A stretch of DNA of 64,000 nt from Ga0077560 sp046330395 (lineage in GTDB: Bacteria; Actinomycetota; Thermoleophilia; Miltoncostaeales; Miltoncostaeaceae), in assembly GCA_046330395.1 (NCBI GenBank), contig JAXLSS010000020.1, positions 1 through 64,000 on the forward strand. Direction: 5' to 3'. The notes below the pieces were generated by a model that was not told the DNA's origin, searched no databases, and saw only the letters and a list, made by a program, of their open reading frames with translations. The position numbers and the translations under genes are program-made. Shown here piece after piece: positions 7,921 through 16,301 of this stretch (positions are counted from its first letter, which is position 1; each line of letters opens with the position of its first letter).

Positions 7921-8700
7921 TCAGCTGACGTCCCTTCGGATCGCCAACGCTGCGCCGAGGAGACCCACCGCGAGGTGGCCGACCAGCAGCAGCGACGCCG
8001 TCGCCGGGTGGCTCAGCGGGGGACGGGGTGGGCGGATCATGGTGAGCGAGTCGCCGATGCTGGTGAGCAGCAGGCGCTGCGGCACCGTCGTCCATGCGGC
8101 GAGGCTCCGCGCGAGCCCGTACGCCAGGTAGTACACGGCGACGAGGGCGGCCACCGCCGCCCACGCGTGGCGCAGGATGGCGGCCAGGCAGAGACCCAGC
8201 ACCGCCACGGCCGCGGTGATCACGCCGGCCGCCACCACGGCGCGCAGCACCCCCGGATCGGCGAGTGAGGCCTGCACCCCTGCGGCGACCAGTTCCCGGC
8301 GGCCCAGCAGGAAGCAGCAGAACGCCAGGGGCACGGCCACCAGCAGCGAGGTGCCCGCGACGACCACGACCTTGGCCAGCAGCATCCGCCCCCGCCGGGG
8401 CACCGCCAGCAGGGTGGGCTGGATCGTGCCCGTGCCGAACTCCCCGCTCAGCGCCAGAATCCCCACCAACGCGAAGGCCACCTGCGCCCACGCCAGGCCG
8501 CCGAGCGTGGCCTGCACGGGCTCGAACGCCGCCCGTTGCGCCGGCGTCCAGGTGGCGGCGCCCGCCACCGCGGCGCGGGAGTCGGTGAACGCGATGCCCA
8601 GGCTCACGCAGACGGCCGAGGCCGCCAGGAGCCAGGTGGTGCGCAGCGAGCCGAGCTTGATCAGCTCGGCCGCCACCAGGGGGCGGAGCCACCGGACCAT
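7921..8700 (-). CDS. ABC-2 type permease of second exporter
   Basis: This 259-residue integral membrane protein has about six hydrophobic segments. A LSGEFGTGTIQPTLLAVPRR segment is typical of the ABC-2 permeases that pair with BcrA/NatA-like ATPases. Its start (ATG 8700, or GTG 8703) overlaps the ATPase stop, so the two are coupled. The operon is divergent from a histidine kinase/response regulator pair, the arrangement seen for peptide-antibiotic detoxification or envelope-stress exporters. The substrate is unknown. It ends 20 bases before the convergent hairpin at 7876-7900. Confidence 0.83.
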   Translation of the reverse strand: MVRWLRPLVAAELIKLGSLRTTWLLAASAVCVSLGIAFTDSRAAVAGAATWTPAQRAAFEPVQATLGGLAWAQVAFALVGILALSGEFGTGTIQPTLLAVPRRGRMLLAKVVVVAGTSLLVAVPLAFCCFLLGRRELVAAGVQASLADPGVLRAVVAAGVITAAVAVLGLCLAAILRHAWAAVAALVAVYYLAYGLARSLAAWTTVPQRLLLTSIGDSLTMIRPPRPPLSHPATASLLLVGHLAVGLLGAALAIRRDVS

Positions 8701-9455
8701 CACCGTGCCCCCGGCAGCTGCGGGACGAGGTCGTGAGTGGCCCCCACCAGCGCCTCGTAGGCGTCCTCCAGCGACTCCACCAGGTCCCCCGAGCTCCCGG
8801 GGCCCGCGGCCGCGATCTCGCGCAGCGGGGCGTCCGCCAGCAGCCGGCCGCCCCCGATCACCAGCAGGTGGTCGGCGCTGCGCGCCAGCTCCCCGATGAG
8901 GTGGCTGGACAGCAGCACCGTGCGTCCCTCCCCGGCGAGGTCGAGAAGCAGACGGCGGAACCAGCGCATGCCGTCCGGGTCGAGGCCGTTCATGGGCTCG
9001 TCCAGGACGAGCACCGCCGGGTCGCCCAGGAGGGCCGCGGCGATGCAGAGCCGGCGGCGCATGCCCAGCGAGAACGTCCCCACGCGGCGGTCCGCGGCGG
9101 ATGCGAGGCCCACGATCTCCAGCGTGTGCTCCACCCGGCCGGCGGGGATGTCGTTGCCGGCCGCCATCCAGCGCAGGTGGCCACGCGCCGTGCGCCCGGG
9201 ATGCAGGCAGTCCGCGTCCAGCACCGCACCCACGTGCCGCAACGGGTCGGTCAGGTCCCGGTACGGCCTGCCGTCGAAGCGCACCCGCCCCCGGGTGGCG
9301 GTGGTGAGCGCCAGCATCATGCGCATGGTGGTGGACTTGCCCGCGCCGTTGGGTCCGACGAACCCGGTCACGCGTCCCGGTGCCACGGTGAACGACACGT
9401 CGTCCACCACCGTGCGCCTTCCGTACCGCTTGGTGAGTCGCTCGACGCTCAGCAT
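8700..9455 (-). CDS. ABC transporter ATP-binding protein
   Basis: This 251-residue ATPase has Walker A GPNGAGKST, a variant signature FSLGMRRRLCIAAALL, Walker B VLVLDEPMNGLDPDGMRW and an intact switch His in LLSSHLIGELA. The DEPMNGLDPDGMRW form is typical of BcrA-like ATPases common in actinobacteria. It overlaps its permease downstream. The 157-base gap to the histidine kinase gene holds divergent promoters, so the kinase/regulator pair is the likely controller of this exporter. That link is inferred from position only. Confidence 0.88.
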   Translation of the reverse strand: MLSVERLTKRYGRRTVVDDVSFTVAPGRVTGFVGPNGAGKSTTMRMMLALTTATRGRVRFDGRPYRDLTDPLRHVGAVLDADCLHPGRTARGHLRWMAAGNDIPAGRVEHTLEIVGLASAADRRVGTFSLGMRRRLCIAAALLGDPAVLVLDEPMNGLDPDGMRWFRRLLLDLAGEGRTVLLSSHLIGELARSADHLLVIGGGRLLADAPLREIAAAGPGSSGDLVESLEDAYEALVGATHDLVPQLPGAR

Positions 9456-9600
9456 GTGTCCTCCGATCCTGGAGCCGTCCCCGGCGACGCTAGTGCGGTG
9501 CCGGCGGCCTCCGCGTCGGCCCGTCGAGCGATCTCGGCGGCCCCCGCATCCCTCTCCGGAGATCTGTCCGCAGGCGGATGGACGGCCGCCCCGGCGGGGG

Positions 9601-9606
9601 TACATT
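9601..9606 (+). promoter_or_regulatory. -10 box of leaderless kinase gene
   Basis: TACATT ends six bases before GTG 9613. No ribosome-binding site separates the box from the start. Confidence 0.5.
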
Positions 9607-9612
9607 GGCCCC

Positions 9613-10725
9613 GTGACGGCACTCGGAGTGACCCGACCCGCACCCCGGTCGTGGGTGACGCCCCGGCGCCGCGTGGCGCTGGAGGTGCTGGTGGCCGCGG
9701 TGTACGGCGGGGCGGCGTGGGCGCTGCTGCGCGGCTGGGATGCGCCGGCGTCCCTGGCCGTGCCGGCCGCGCTCGCCGCCGGTCTCGCGCTGGCCCTGGC
9801 CGGGCGCCGGCCGCGAACCGCGCTCACGCTCGCCCTCGCCGGTTTCGCGGCCTGCCCGTGGTGGGAGTCCGTCGGGTTCGTCGCGCTGATCCCCACCGCG
9901 GTCGCGCTGGGCTGCACGGCGGCGTCGCGGGGACGTTGGGGTTCGGCCCCATGGCTGGGCCTGGCCCTCCTGGGGCCCGTGGCGGCGGGGATCCCGGGCC
10001 ACCCGGGGGTGATCGCCCCGTTCGCGCTGTGCCTTGCGGCCGGGTGGTTCGGCGGCGTCGTGTGGGGTGAGCAGCGCCGGTACCGCGAGGATGTCGCCGC
10101 CGCGGGCCTCCACGCGCAGCGGGTACGGATCGCGCGGGACCTCCATGACGTGCTGGCGCACGGGGTGGGCCTCATCACCGTGCAGGCCGGGTACGCCAAC
10201 CTGGTGGCCGGCGAGCGGCCGGAGGCGGCGCGCGAGGCCCTGGGGGTGATCGAGCGCACGGGCCGCGAGACGCTGGCCGACGTCCGCCGGCTGGTGGCCA
10301 CCCTGCGCGACGGGGTGGAGGAGGCCGGGCCGTCACCGGGGCTGGACGACATCCCAAGGCTGGTGGACGACACCCGGCGGGCGGGGGTCACCGTGACGGC
10401 GCGGTGCGCCGCGCCGGATCACCCGCTGCCGGCCAGCCTGCAGCTGTGCGCCTACCGCGTGGTGCAGGAGGCGCTGACCAACGTGGTGCGCCACGCCCCG
10501 GGGGCGACGGTGCGGGTGTGCATCGAACCCGGCGCGAGCGAGCTGCGGGTGAGCGTCACCGACGACGGGGGGCGGCCGCGGGAGGCGGGGCGCGAGGGGC
10601 CGGGCCACGGCCTCATCGGCATGCGGGAGCGGGTGGCCCTGCAGGGGGGGACGCTGGTGACCCGCCCCGGGGAGCACGGCGGGTTCGAGGTGCTGGCGCG
10701 GCTCCCGCACGGGTCGGGCGCGTGA
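9613..10725 (+). CDS. NarL-type sensor histidine kinase
   Basis: This is a 370-residue membrane sensor kinase. The N-terminal ~155 residues hold about five or six hydrophobic segments with no large extracellular domain. The HisKA_3 dimerisation domain carries the phospho-acceptor His178 in RDLHDVLAHGVGL, and the HATPase domain shows EALTNVVRHAPGA (N box) and GHGLIGMRERV (G box). It should phosphorylate the response regulator that follows with a GTGA overlap. Few or no extracellular loops suggest sensing within the membrane, as for kinases paired with ABC exporters. Start GTG 9613 was chosen from the TACATT box six bases upstream. Confidence 0.88.
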   Translation: MTALGVTRPAPRSWVTPRRRVALEVLVAAVYGGAAWALLRGWDAPASLAVPAALAAGLALALAGRRPRTALTLALAGFAACPWWESVGFVALIPTAVALGCTAASRGRWGSAPWLGLALLGPVAAGIPGHPGVIAPFALCLAAGWFGGVVWGEQRRYREDVAAAGLHAQRVRIARDLHDVLAHGVGLITVQAGYANLVAGERPEAAREALGVIERTGRETLADVRRLVATLRDGVEEAGPSPGLDDIPRLVDDTRRAGVTVTARCAAPDHPLPASLQLCAYRVVQEALTNVVRHAPGATVRVCIEPGASELRVSVTDDGGRPREAGREGPGHGLIGMRERVALQGGTLVTRPGEHGGFEVLARLPHGSGA

Positions 10726-11372
10726 CCACCCGGGTGCTGGTGGCCGACGACCAGGCGCTGGTGCGCGTGGGGTTGCGCGGCATCCTGGAGACGGCGGACG
10801 ACCTGGAGGTGGTGGCCGAGGCCGGCACCGGCCGCGAGGCCGTGGACCTGGCGCGGCGCCACATGCCCGACGTGGTGCTGATGGACGTGCGGATGCCCGA
10901 CCTCGATGGGCTGCAGGCAACGCGCCGGATCACGGAGGCGATGCTGGGCAGCGTGATCGTGCTCACCACGTTCGACACCGACGAGAACGTGTTCGAGGCG
11001 CTGCGCGGGGGCGCCAGCGGCTTTCTGCTGAAGGACACGCCGCCCGCGGAGATCATCCACGCGGTGCGCGTGGTGGCCCGGGGCGATGCGCTGGTGGCGC
11101 CGGCCGTGACGCGGCGCCTCATCGCAGCGTACGTCGGGGCCGCGGCGCCCCGGGCCGACGACGCCGGGAGGCTCCACGGGCTCACCCCGAGGGAGCGCGA
11201 GGTGCTGGCGCTGATCGGCGAGGGCGCGTCCAACGCGGAGATCGCCCACCGGCTGGTCATCACCACCGGCACCGCGAAGACCCACGTGCGGAGCCTGCTG
11301 GGCAAGCTGAGCGTGCGCGACCGGGTGCACCTGGCGATCCTGGCGCACCGATCGGGCCTCACCCGCCCCTGA
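10722..11372 (+). CDS. LuxR/NarL family response regulator
   Basis: This 216-residue two-domain regulator has a receiver domain with the acidic pair Asp9/Asp10, phospho-acceptor Asp55 (VVLMDVRMPDLDG) and conserved Lys in FLLKDTPP. It is followed by a GerE/LuxR helix-turn-helix (LTPREREVLALIGEGASNAE and TAKTHVRSLLGKL). Its GTG start overlaps the kinase stop. The partner is the upstream kinase. The likely target is the divergent ABC exporter and perhaps its own operon, an inference from position. Confidence 0.92.
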   Translation: MTTRVLVADDQALVRVGLRGILETADDLEVVAEAGTGREAVDLARRHMPDVVLMDVRMPDLDGLQATRRITEAMLGSVIVLTTFDTDENVFEALRGGASGFLLKDTPPAEIIHAVRVVARGDALVAPAVTRRLIAAYVGAAAPRADDAGRLHGLTPREREVLALIGEGASNAEIAHRLVITTGTAKTHVRSLLGKLSVRDRVHLAILAHRSGLTRP

Positions 11373-11380
11373 AACGGGGC
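11365..11380. terminator. short GC hairpin at end of response regulator gene
   Basis: GCCCC and GGGGC pair around the loop TGAAAC, overlapping the stop codon of the response regulator and facing the convergent ctaA gene. There is no T-tract and the stem is short, so this is a weak call. Confidence 0.35.
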
Positions 11381-11407
11381 CGGGCGCGGCGGATCAGCGG
11401 GACACCG

Positions 11408-12340
11408 CTACCGGGGCGTCGGCCGCGCGATGCACCACGCGGTGGCCAGCCCGACGCACCAGACCAGACCGCCCACGCCCACGTGGCCCACGATGACCTG
11501 CCACGGCAGGCCGTGCCGGTACTGGTACTCGCCGATGAAGATCTGCAGGGCCAGCAGGGGCAGGAACCAGGCGACCAGCCGGTTCACGGCCGGGTCGCTG
11601 CTGCGCTCCCGCCGCACCCACAGGGCCAGCACCAGCATCAGCACCACCAGGAGGCCCACCGCCCGCACATGCAGCCAGGCCGTGGTCTGCAGGTCGCCGA
11701 AGCGGGTCATGTGCTTGGTGTCGCCGGAGTGCGGGCCGGCGGCGGTGACGAACACGCCGGTGGTCACCACGGCCAGCAGGGCCGCGGCCGTGACGGTGGC
11801 GAACGGGCCCCGGCGGGAATCCCACGCGCGGCTCACTCCGCGCTGGCGGTCGATGGTGACCAGCACCAGCAGCACCGCCGCGCCCACGGCGGCCAGCGAG
11901 AGGACGAAGTGGCTGCCCACCATGGCCGGGTGCAGGCCGGACAGCACGGTGATGCCCCCGAGGGGGATCTGACCCACGCTCATCAGCGCGGCCGCCAGGG
12001 CCAGGCCCCGGATCTTCGCGCCGCGGGGTGCCACGTGCCGGGCCACCACCCAGGCGAGGATGCTCACCACGATGACCCCCGCCGACACCAGGCGGTTGGT
12101 GTACTCGATCACCGAGTGGTAGTTGCGCGCCGGCACCACCCCGCCGTTGCAGGTGGGCCAGTCGAGGGCATCCCAGCCCCGAGCCGCTGAGCGCACCAGG
12201 CCGCCGCTGGGGAGGATCACCCAGAGCAGGAAGGCGTTGACCAGCGCGAGCACGCGGAACCGGGCGGGCTCGGCGAGCGCGCTCAGGAGGCCGCTCGGCA
12301 GGCGGCGAGCGACGGCGGAGGATCCACTCACGGCGGCCAT
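11408..12340 (-). CDS. ctaA: COX15/CtaA heme A synthase
   Basis: This 310-residue protein with about eight transmembrane segments matches bacterial CtaA, which oxidises heme O to heme A for aa3-type cytochrome oxidase. Conserved heme-ligand regions are visible: HSVIEYTNRL, HPAMVGSHFVLSL, WLHVRAVGL and VGHVGVGG, with the family Glu in IEYTNR. A CNGGVVP segment is in the first extracellular loop. The ATG at 12340 lies only 16 bases from the divergent GTG at 12357, so their promoters overlap. Neighbouring CopC/CopD suggests this locus supports cytochrome oxidase maturation. CtaB and oxidase subunits are not in the window. Confidence 0.87.
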   Translation of the reverse strand: MAAVSGSSAVARRLPSGLLSALAEPARFRVLALVNAFLLWVILPSGGLVRSAARGWDALDWPTCNGGVVPARNYHSVIEYTNRLVSAGVIVVSILAWVVARHVAPRGAKIRGLALAAALMSVGQIPLGGITVLSGLHPAMVGSHFVLSLAAVGAAVLLVLVTIDRQRGVSRAWDSRRGPFATVTAAALLAVVTTGVFVTAAGPHSGDTKHMTRFGDLQTTAWLHVRAVGLLVVLMLVLALWVRRERSSDPAVNRLVAWFLPLLALQIFIGEYQYRHGLPWQVIVGHVGVGGLVWCVGLATAWCIARPTPR

Positions 12341-12342
12341 GG

Positions 12343-12348
12343 TACCGT
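12343..12348 (+). promoter_or_regulatory. -10 box of leaderless anti-sigma-like gene
   Basis: TACCGT ends eight bases before GTG 12357. It lies almost against the ctaA start codon on the other strand. Confidence 0.4.
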
Positions 12349-12356
12349 CGCCGCAC

Positions 12357-12944
12357 GTGGGCGAGGACGTGTCACAGGTCGCGCAGTCGGGGGCCGACCG
12401 GCAGGCGGCGCCCGGTCCGCCCGAGGGCGTCCACCGCGGGATGCGGAGGCGTCTGGGACGCGTCCTGGGGCTGGGGCTGGCGGCGCTGGCGGTGGTGGTG
12501 GCGTTCGCCTTCGCGCGCCCCGGCGTGCGGCACGACACCCGCACCCCCGCACTGGGGGTGGCCCTGCCCCGCCAGGGCCGCGACCAGCCCGCCCCGGCGC
12601 CCGAGGCGGCGCTGGCGGGGGTGCGCATGCCCGACCTGCGGGCGCTGGGGTGGCGCGCCACCGGCGCACGGGTGGACGCGGTGGCGGGCCGCACCGCCAG
12701 CACCGAGTTCTACGCGCGCCCCGGGGCGACGCTGGCGTACACGGTGGTGTCCGGCCAGGTGCTGGTGGGGCCCTCCCGCGGGGACCGCATCCTGCGCGAC
12801 GGCGTGGTGCTGTACCGGCTGCCCGACAGCACGCGCATCGCGCTCACCTGGCGCAGGGCCGGCAGGAGCGTGGTGATGTCCGCGCTGGGACCGGGGCTGC
12901 CCGAGATGCTCGACCTGGCGGTCCACCTGACACGGCGCGTCTGA
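12357..12944 (+). CDS. single-pass membrane protein, anti-sigma-factor-like extracellular domain
   Basis: This 195-residue protein has a short cytoplasmic N-terminus (~30 residues), one transmembrane helix (~residues 36-53, rich in Leu/Ala/Val) and an extracellular domain. The C-terminal pattern IALTWRRAGRSVVMSA followed by a Pro-Glu-leucine helix resembles the extracytoplasmic end of actinobacterial anti-sigma factors. No zinc-binding anti-sigma domain is visible at the N-terminus, so sigma binding is not supported. Start GTG 12357 follows TACCGT by eight bases. It sits between ctaA and copCD, hinting at a role in sensing or assembling the oxidase, which is inference only. Confidence 0.5.
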   Translation: MGEDVSQVAQSGADRQAAPGPPEGVHRGMRRRLGRVLGLGLAALAVVVAFAFARPGVRHDTRTPALGVALPRQGRDQPAPAPEAALAGVRMPDLRALGWRATGARVDAVAGRTASTEFYARPGATLAYTVVSGQVLVGPSRGDRILRDGVVLYRLPDSTRIALTWRRAGRSVVMSALGPGLPEMLDLAVHLTRRV

Positions 12945-13035
12945 CCCCGGGTGTCAGGATCCCCCCAAATGGGGAGCGAGAAACGTTCATTGCGGCCGAT
13001 GGATGGACACCACACACCATCCGCCGGGACTCCAC

Positions 13036-13125
13036 ATGCTCGCCCCCGCAATCGCCCGCCGCATCGCAATCAGCTTCGTCCTGAGCTTCGCCGCGCTGGT
13101 GGTGTTGCACAACCTGCTGGCCTGA
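13036..13125 (+). CDS. possible 29-residue single-helix microprotein
   Basis: A short ORF begins MLAPAIARRIA and ends with a hydrophobic helix and HNLLA. It has two Arg residues at the start of the helix and one transmembrane segment, the shape of small subunits or regulators of membrane complexes. It lies 20 bases before the CopC-CopD gene on the same strand. No clear ribosome-binding site is seen, and an ORF this short can arise by chance. Its position between oxidase-maturation genes is the main support. Confidence 0.3.
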   Translation: MLAPAIARRIAISFVLSFAALVVLHNLLA

Positions 13126-13145
13126 GGCCGAGCCCCTGGGGGCCG

Positions 13146-14546
13146 GTGCGCCGGCTGCTGGTGGCCGTCGCGCTGCTGTGCGCCCTGGGCCAGGTGCCCG
13201 TGGTGGCACAGGCCAACCTGCGGGACAGCCGGCCACCCGACGGCGCGCACCTGACCCGGGCGCCGCAGTTCCTGCGGCTGGCGTTCGACGCGCCGCTGGA
13301 GTTCGGCTCGGGGGGATTGTCCGGCCGCATCGCCGACGCGCGGCTCCACGGGTTCGGGGCTCTGGCCTTCCGGCTGCCGATCCTGCCCACCAAGCTGGAT
13401 CCGCAGGTGGCGTGGGTGCGGCTGCCCGGCGTGCTGCCCGCCGGCGCCTACCGCGTGAGCTGGCGTGTGATGACCGAGGACGGCCACGTGGTGGACGGGT
13501 CCACCGCGCTGCGGGTCGGCAGCTCCCCGGCCGCGGTGCCGGTCGCCCCGCGGCTGGCCGCCCGGCCCGGCGTGTGGGCGGCGGGCGTGGGCCGGGCGGT
13601 GATCCTGGTGGGACTCCTGGTGGCCACGGGGCTGGTGGTGCTGCGCTGGCTGGTGAGCGCGCCCGCGTGGGCGGCGGGGGGGCTCGTGCCACCGGGGCGC
13701 CCGGACGATGCCGAGACCTTCCGGGACCGGGCGGCGAGCGCCCTGCGGCTGACGGCGCCGGGCTGGTGGCTGGCCTGGTCGGCGGCGCTGGGGGCATCGC
13801 TCATCGGGGTGGCGGTGGTGTGCGTCGCAACGCTCGTTGCGCTGCACGACGGGCCCCGCGACCTGGGTGAGCTGCTCACCGCCACGCGGCTGGGATCGGC
13901 CATGTTCATCATCGCCTGGTGCTGCGTGCTGGCCCTGGCGGTGGGCGTGATGCGCCGCCCGCACCTGGGCCCCGGGCCCGGCATCGCGGCCGCCGCCGCC
14001 CTGGCCCTGCCGCCGGTGGCGGGGCTGGGCGCCATGTCCTGGCTGGGCCACGCGGGGGTGGGCACGGACGCCACCCTCAACATCGGGGCGGACCTGCTGC
14101 ACAACCTGGCCACGGCCGCCTGGATCGGGGGCCTGGTGGGCCTGGCGGTGTACGTGCTGCCGGCGGGCCGGCGCATGGCCGACGCCGACCGGCTGCGGTT
14201 CGTGGCCCCGGCGGTGGTGCGGTTCTCCAGCCTGGCCCTGGCGAGCGTGGCGGTGCTGGTGGTCACCGGGGTGTACCGGGCGCTGGCCGAGGTGGCGTCG
14301 GTGGGCGACCTCACCGGCACCACGTACGGGCGGGCCCTGCTGGTGAAGCTGGGGCTGTTCGCGCTGATGCTGTGCGTGGGCGGCGTCAACCGGTTCCGGC
14401 TGCACCCCCGCCTGGAGCGGGCCGCGCTGGACCTGCCGGGCGGCGACCCCGCCGCGGCCGGGGCCCTGGCGCGCAGCGTCCGCGCCGAGCTGGTGCTGGC
14501 CGCGGCGGTGCTGGTGGCCGTGGGCGTGCTGATCAACACCGCGTAG
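13146..14546 (+). CDS. CopC-CopD fusion copper resistance/import protein
   Basis: This 466-residue fusion begins with a signal peptide ending near VVAQA. A CopC beta-sandwich domain follows (~residues 25-115, with PPDGAHL, LRLAFDAPLE and WRVMTEDGHVVDG), then CopD with about eight transmembrane helices (~residues 140-466). It probably moves or buffers copper at the membrane, which would fit the nearby heme A synthase. The usual N-terminal His of mature CopC that binds Cu(II) is replaced by Asn, while DGH is kept, so copper binding may be altered. GTG 13146 is chosen because the signal peptide starts there; the frame is open earlier without protein-like sequence. Confidence 0.8.
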   Translation: MRRLLVAVALLCALGQVPVVAQANLRDSRPPDGAHLTRAPQFLRLAFDAPLEFGSGGLSGRIADARLHGFGALAFRLPILPTKLDPQVAWVRLPGVLPAGAYRVSWRVMTEDGHVVDGSTALRVGSSPAAVPVAPRLAARPGVWAAGVGRAVILVGLLVATGLVVLRWLVSAPAWAAGGLVPPGRPDDAETFRDRAASALRLTAPGWWLAWSAALGASLIGVAVVCVATLVALHDGPRDLGELLTATRLGSAMFIIAWCCVLALAVGVMRRPHLGPGPGIAAAAALALPPVAGLGAMSWLGHAGVGTDATLNIGADLLHNLATAAWIGGLVGLAVYVLPAGRRMADADRLRFVAPAVVRFSSLALASVAVLVVTGVYRALAEVASVGDLTGTTYGRALLVKLGLFALMLCVGGVNRFRLHPRLERAALDLPGGDPAAAGALARSVRAELVLAAAVLVAVGVLINTA

Positions 14547-14558
14547 GACGGGCGGCGC

Positions 14559-14564
14559 TACACT
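14559..14564 (+). promoter_or_regulatory. -10 box of leaderless gatC
   Basis: TACACT ends seven bases before GTG 14572. It should drive the gatCAB operon as a leaderless message. Confidence 0.5.
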
Positions 14565-14571
14565 CCCCGCC

Positions 14572-14850
14572 GTGATCGACGCCGACGTGGTCCGGCACGT
14601 CGCGCGCCTGGCACGCCTCGCCCTCACCGGGGACGAGGTGGAGACCATGCGACGCGAGATGTCCGGCATTCTCGAGCACGTCGAGCGGGTCCAGGAGCTG
14701 GACCTGTCCGACGTGGCCCCCACAACCCATGCGATCCCCCTGCAGAACGTGCTGCGGGACGACGAACCCCGGCCCAGCCTGCCGCACGAGCTGGCGCTGC
14801 GCGAGGCGCCGCGCCCCGAGGATGGCGGCTTCGGCGTGGGGAGGATGTGA
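14572..14850 (+). CDS. gatC: Asp-tRNA(Asn)/Glu-tRNA(Gln) amidotransferase subunit C
   Basis: This 92-residue subunit wraps around GatA and stabilises the GatCAB complex, which amidates mischarged Glu-tRNA(Gln) and Asp-tRNA(Asn). The family pattern is clear: VRHVARLARLALTGDE, a central ILEHVERVQELD and a C-terminal LRDDEPRPSL. It is the first gene of gatCAB. The GTG start follows TACACT by seven bases, and its stop overlaps the gatA start. The presence of this operon implies an indirect route to Gln-tRNA and perhaps Asn-tRNA. Confidence 0.93.
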   Translation: MIDADVVRHVARLARLALTGDEVETMRREMSGILEHVERVQELDLSDVAPTTHAIPLQNVLRDDEPRPSLPHELALREAPRPEDGGFGVGRM

Positions 14851-16301
14851 TGGGCGAAACGCCGCTCACCGACCTCACCGCCGAGCAGGCCATCGCTGCC
14901 GTGCGGGCGGGGGAGACCAGCTCCGTGGAGCTCACCGAGGCGCACCTGGCCCGCGCCGAGGCCGACCCGTGGCACAGCTTCCTGGCGGTGGACCGCGACC
15001 GGGCGCTGGCCCGGGCCCGCGAGATCGACGCCATGCCGGAGCGGCCGCCGCTGGCCGGCGTGCCCATCGCCATCAAGGACGCCCTGTCAACGCGCGACCT
15101 CACCACCACCTCAGGGTCGCGCATGCTGGAGGGGTTCCGGCCCGTCTACACGGCCACCTGCGTGGAGCGGCTGGAGCAGGCCGGGGCGGTGGTGATCGGC
15201 AAGACCAACATGGACGAGTTCGCCATGGGCTCCTCCACCGAGAACTCGGCCTACGGCCCCACGCTGAACCCGTGGGACCGCGGGCGGGTGCCGGGTGGGT
15301 CGTCCGGCGGTTCGGCCGCCGCGGTGGCCGCGCGCCAGGCCCCGTGGTCGCTGGGCTCCGACACCGGCGGGTCCATCCGCCAGCCGGCCTCGCTGTGCGG
15401 CATCGTGGGCATGAAGCCCACCTACGGCGCGGTGTCGCGATACGGGCTCATCGCCTTCGCCTCGTCCCTGGACCAGGTGGGACCCTTCGCGCGCACGGTG
15501 CGCGACTCGGCGCTGCTGCTGTCGCACATGGTGGGGCGCGATCCCATGGACGCCACCTCGCTGGACTGGACCACCCCCATCGCCGTGCCCGACGGGCTGC
15601 GGCTGGACGGGGTGCGCGTGGGCGTGGTGGAGGAGCTGATGGGCGAGGGGGTGGAGCCCGGCGTGCGGGCCGCCGTGGAGGCCGCCCTGCGCACCGTGGA
15701 GGACCTGGGGGGCACCCTCACGCCGGTGCACCTCCCGCACTCCAGGTACGGGCTGGCCACCTACTACCTGATCGCCCCCGCCGAGTGCTCGGCCAACCTG
15801 GCCCGGTTCGACGGCATGCGCTACGGCCACCGCACCGCCGACGCCGAGGACCTGCTGGAGACCTACGAGCGGACGCGCGCCGAGGGCTTCGGCCCCGAGG
15901 TGAAGCGGCGCATCATGATCGGCACCTTCGCGCTGGCCAGCGGCTACTACGACGCCTACTACGGCCAGGCGCAGCGCGTGCGCACCCTCATCGCCCGCGA
16001 CTTCGCGGAGGCCTTCCGCGAGGTGGACCTGGTGGCCTCGCCCACGTCGCCCACGGTGGCGTTCGGGCTGGGTGACCGCACCGCCGACCCGGTGAGCATG
16101 TACCTGTCCGACACGTGCACCATCCCCATCAGCCTCGCCGGGCTGCCGTCCATCTCCATCCCGTGCGGGCTCAGCGAGGGCCTGCCCGTGGGCCTGCAGC
16201 TGGCCGGTCCGGCGCTGTCGGAGAACGCGCTGTTCGCCGCGGCGCACGCCCTGGAGGCCGCCATCGGCTTCGACACCCTCCCCGCGGGGCTGGACGCATG
16301 A
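14850..16301 (+). CDS. gatA: Asp-tRNA(Asn)/Glu-tRNA(Gln) amidotransferase subunit A
   Basis: This 483-residue amidase-signature enzyme releases ammonia from glutamine. The Lys-Ser-Ser triad is intact at Lys76 (AIKDAL), Ser151 (GGSSGGS) and nucleophile Ser175 (SDTGGSIRQP), with the spacing of known GatA proteins. The ATG at 14850 shares one base with the gatC stop. It ends with an ATGA overlap into gatB, so all three subunits are coupled. Length is normal. Confidence 0.96.
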   Translation: MGETPLTDLTAEQAIAAVRAGETSSVELTEAHLARAEADPWHSFLAVDRDRALARAREIDAMPERPPLAGVPIAIKDALSTRDLTTTSGSRMLEGFRPVYTATCVERLEQAGAVVIGKTNMDEFAMGSSTENSAYGPTLNPWDRGRVPGGSSGGSAAAVAARQAPWSLGSDTGGSIRQPASLCGIVGMKPTYGAVSRYGLIAFASSLDQVGPFARTVRDSALLLSHMVGRDPMDATSLDWTTPIAVPDGLRLDGVRVGVVEELMGEGVEPGVRAAVEAALRTVEDLGGTLTPVHLPHSRYGLATYYLIAPAECSANLARFDGMRYGHRTADAEDLLETYERTRAEGFGPEVKRRIMIGTFALASGYYDAYYGQAQRVRTLIARDFAEAFREVDLVASPTSPTVAFGLGDRTADPVSMYLSDTCTIPISLAGLPSISIPCGLSEGLPVGLQLAGPALSENALFAAAHALEAAIGFDTLPAGLDA

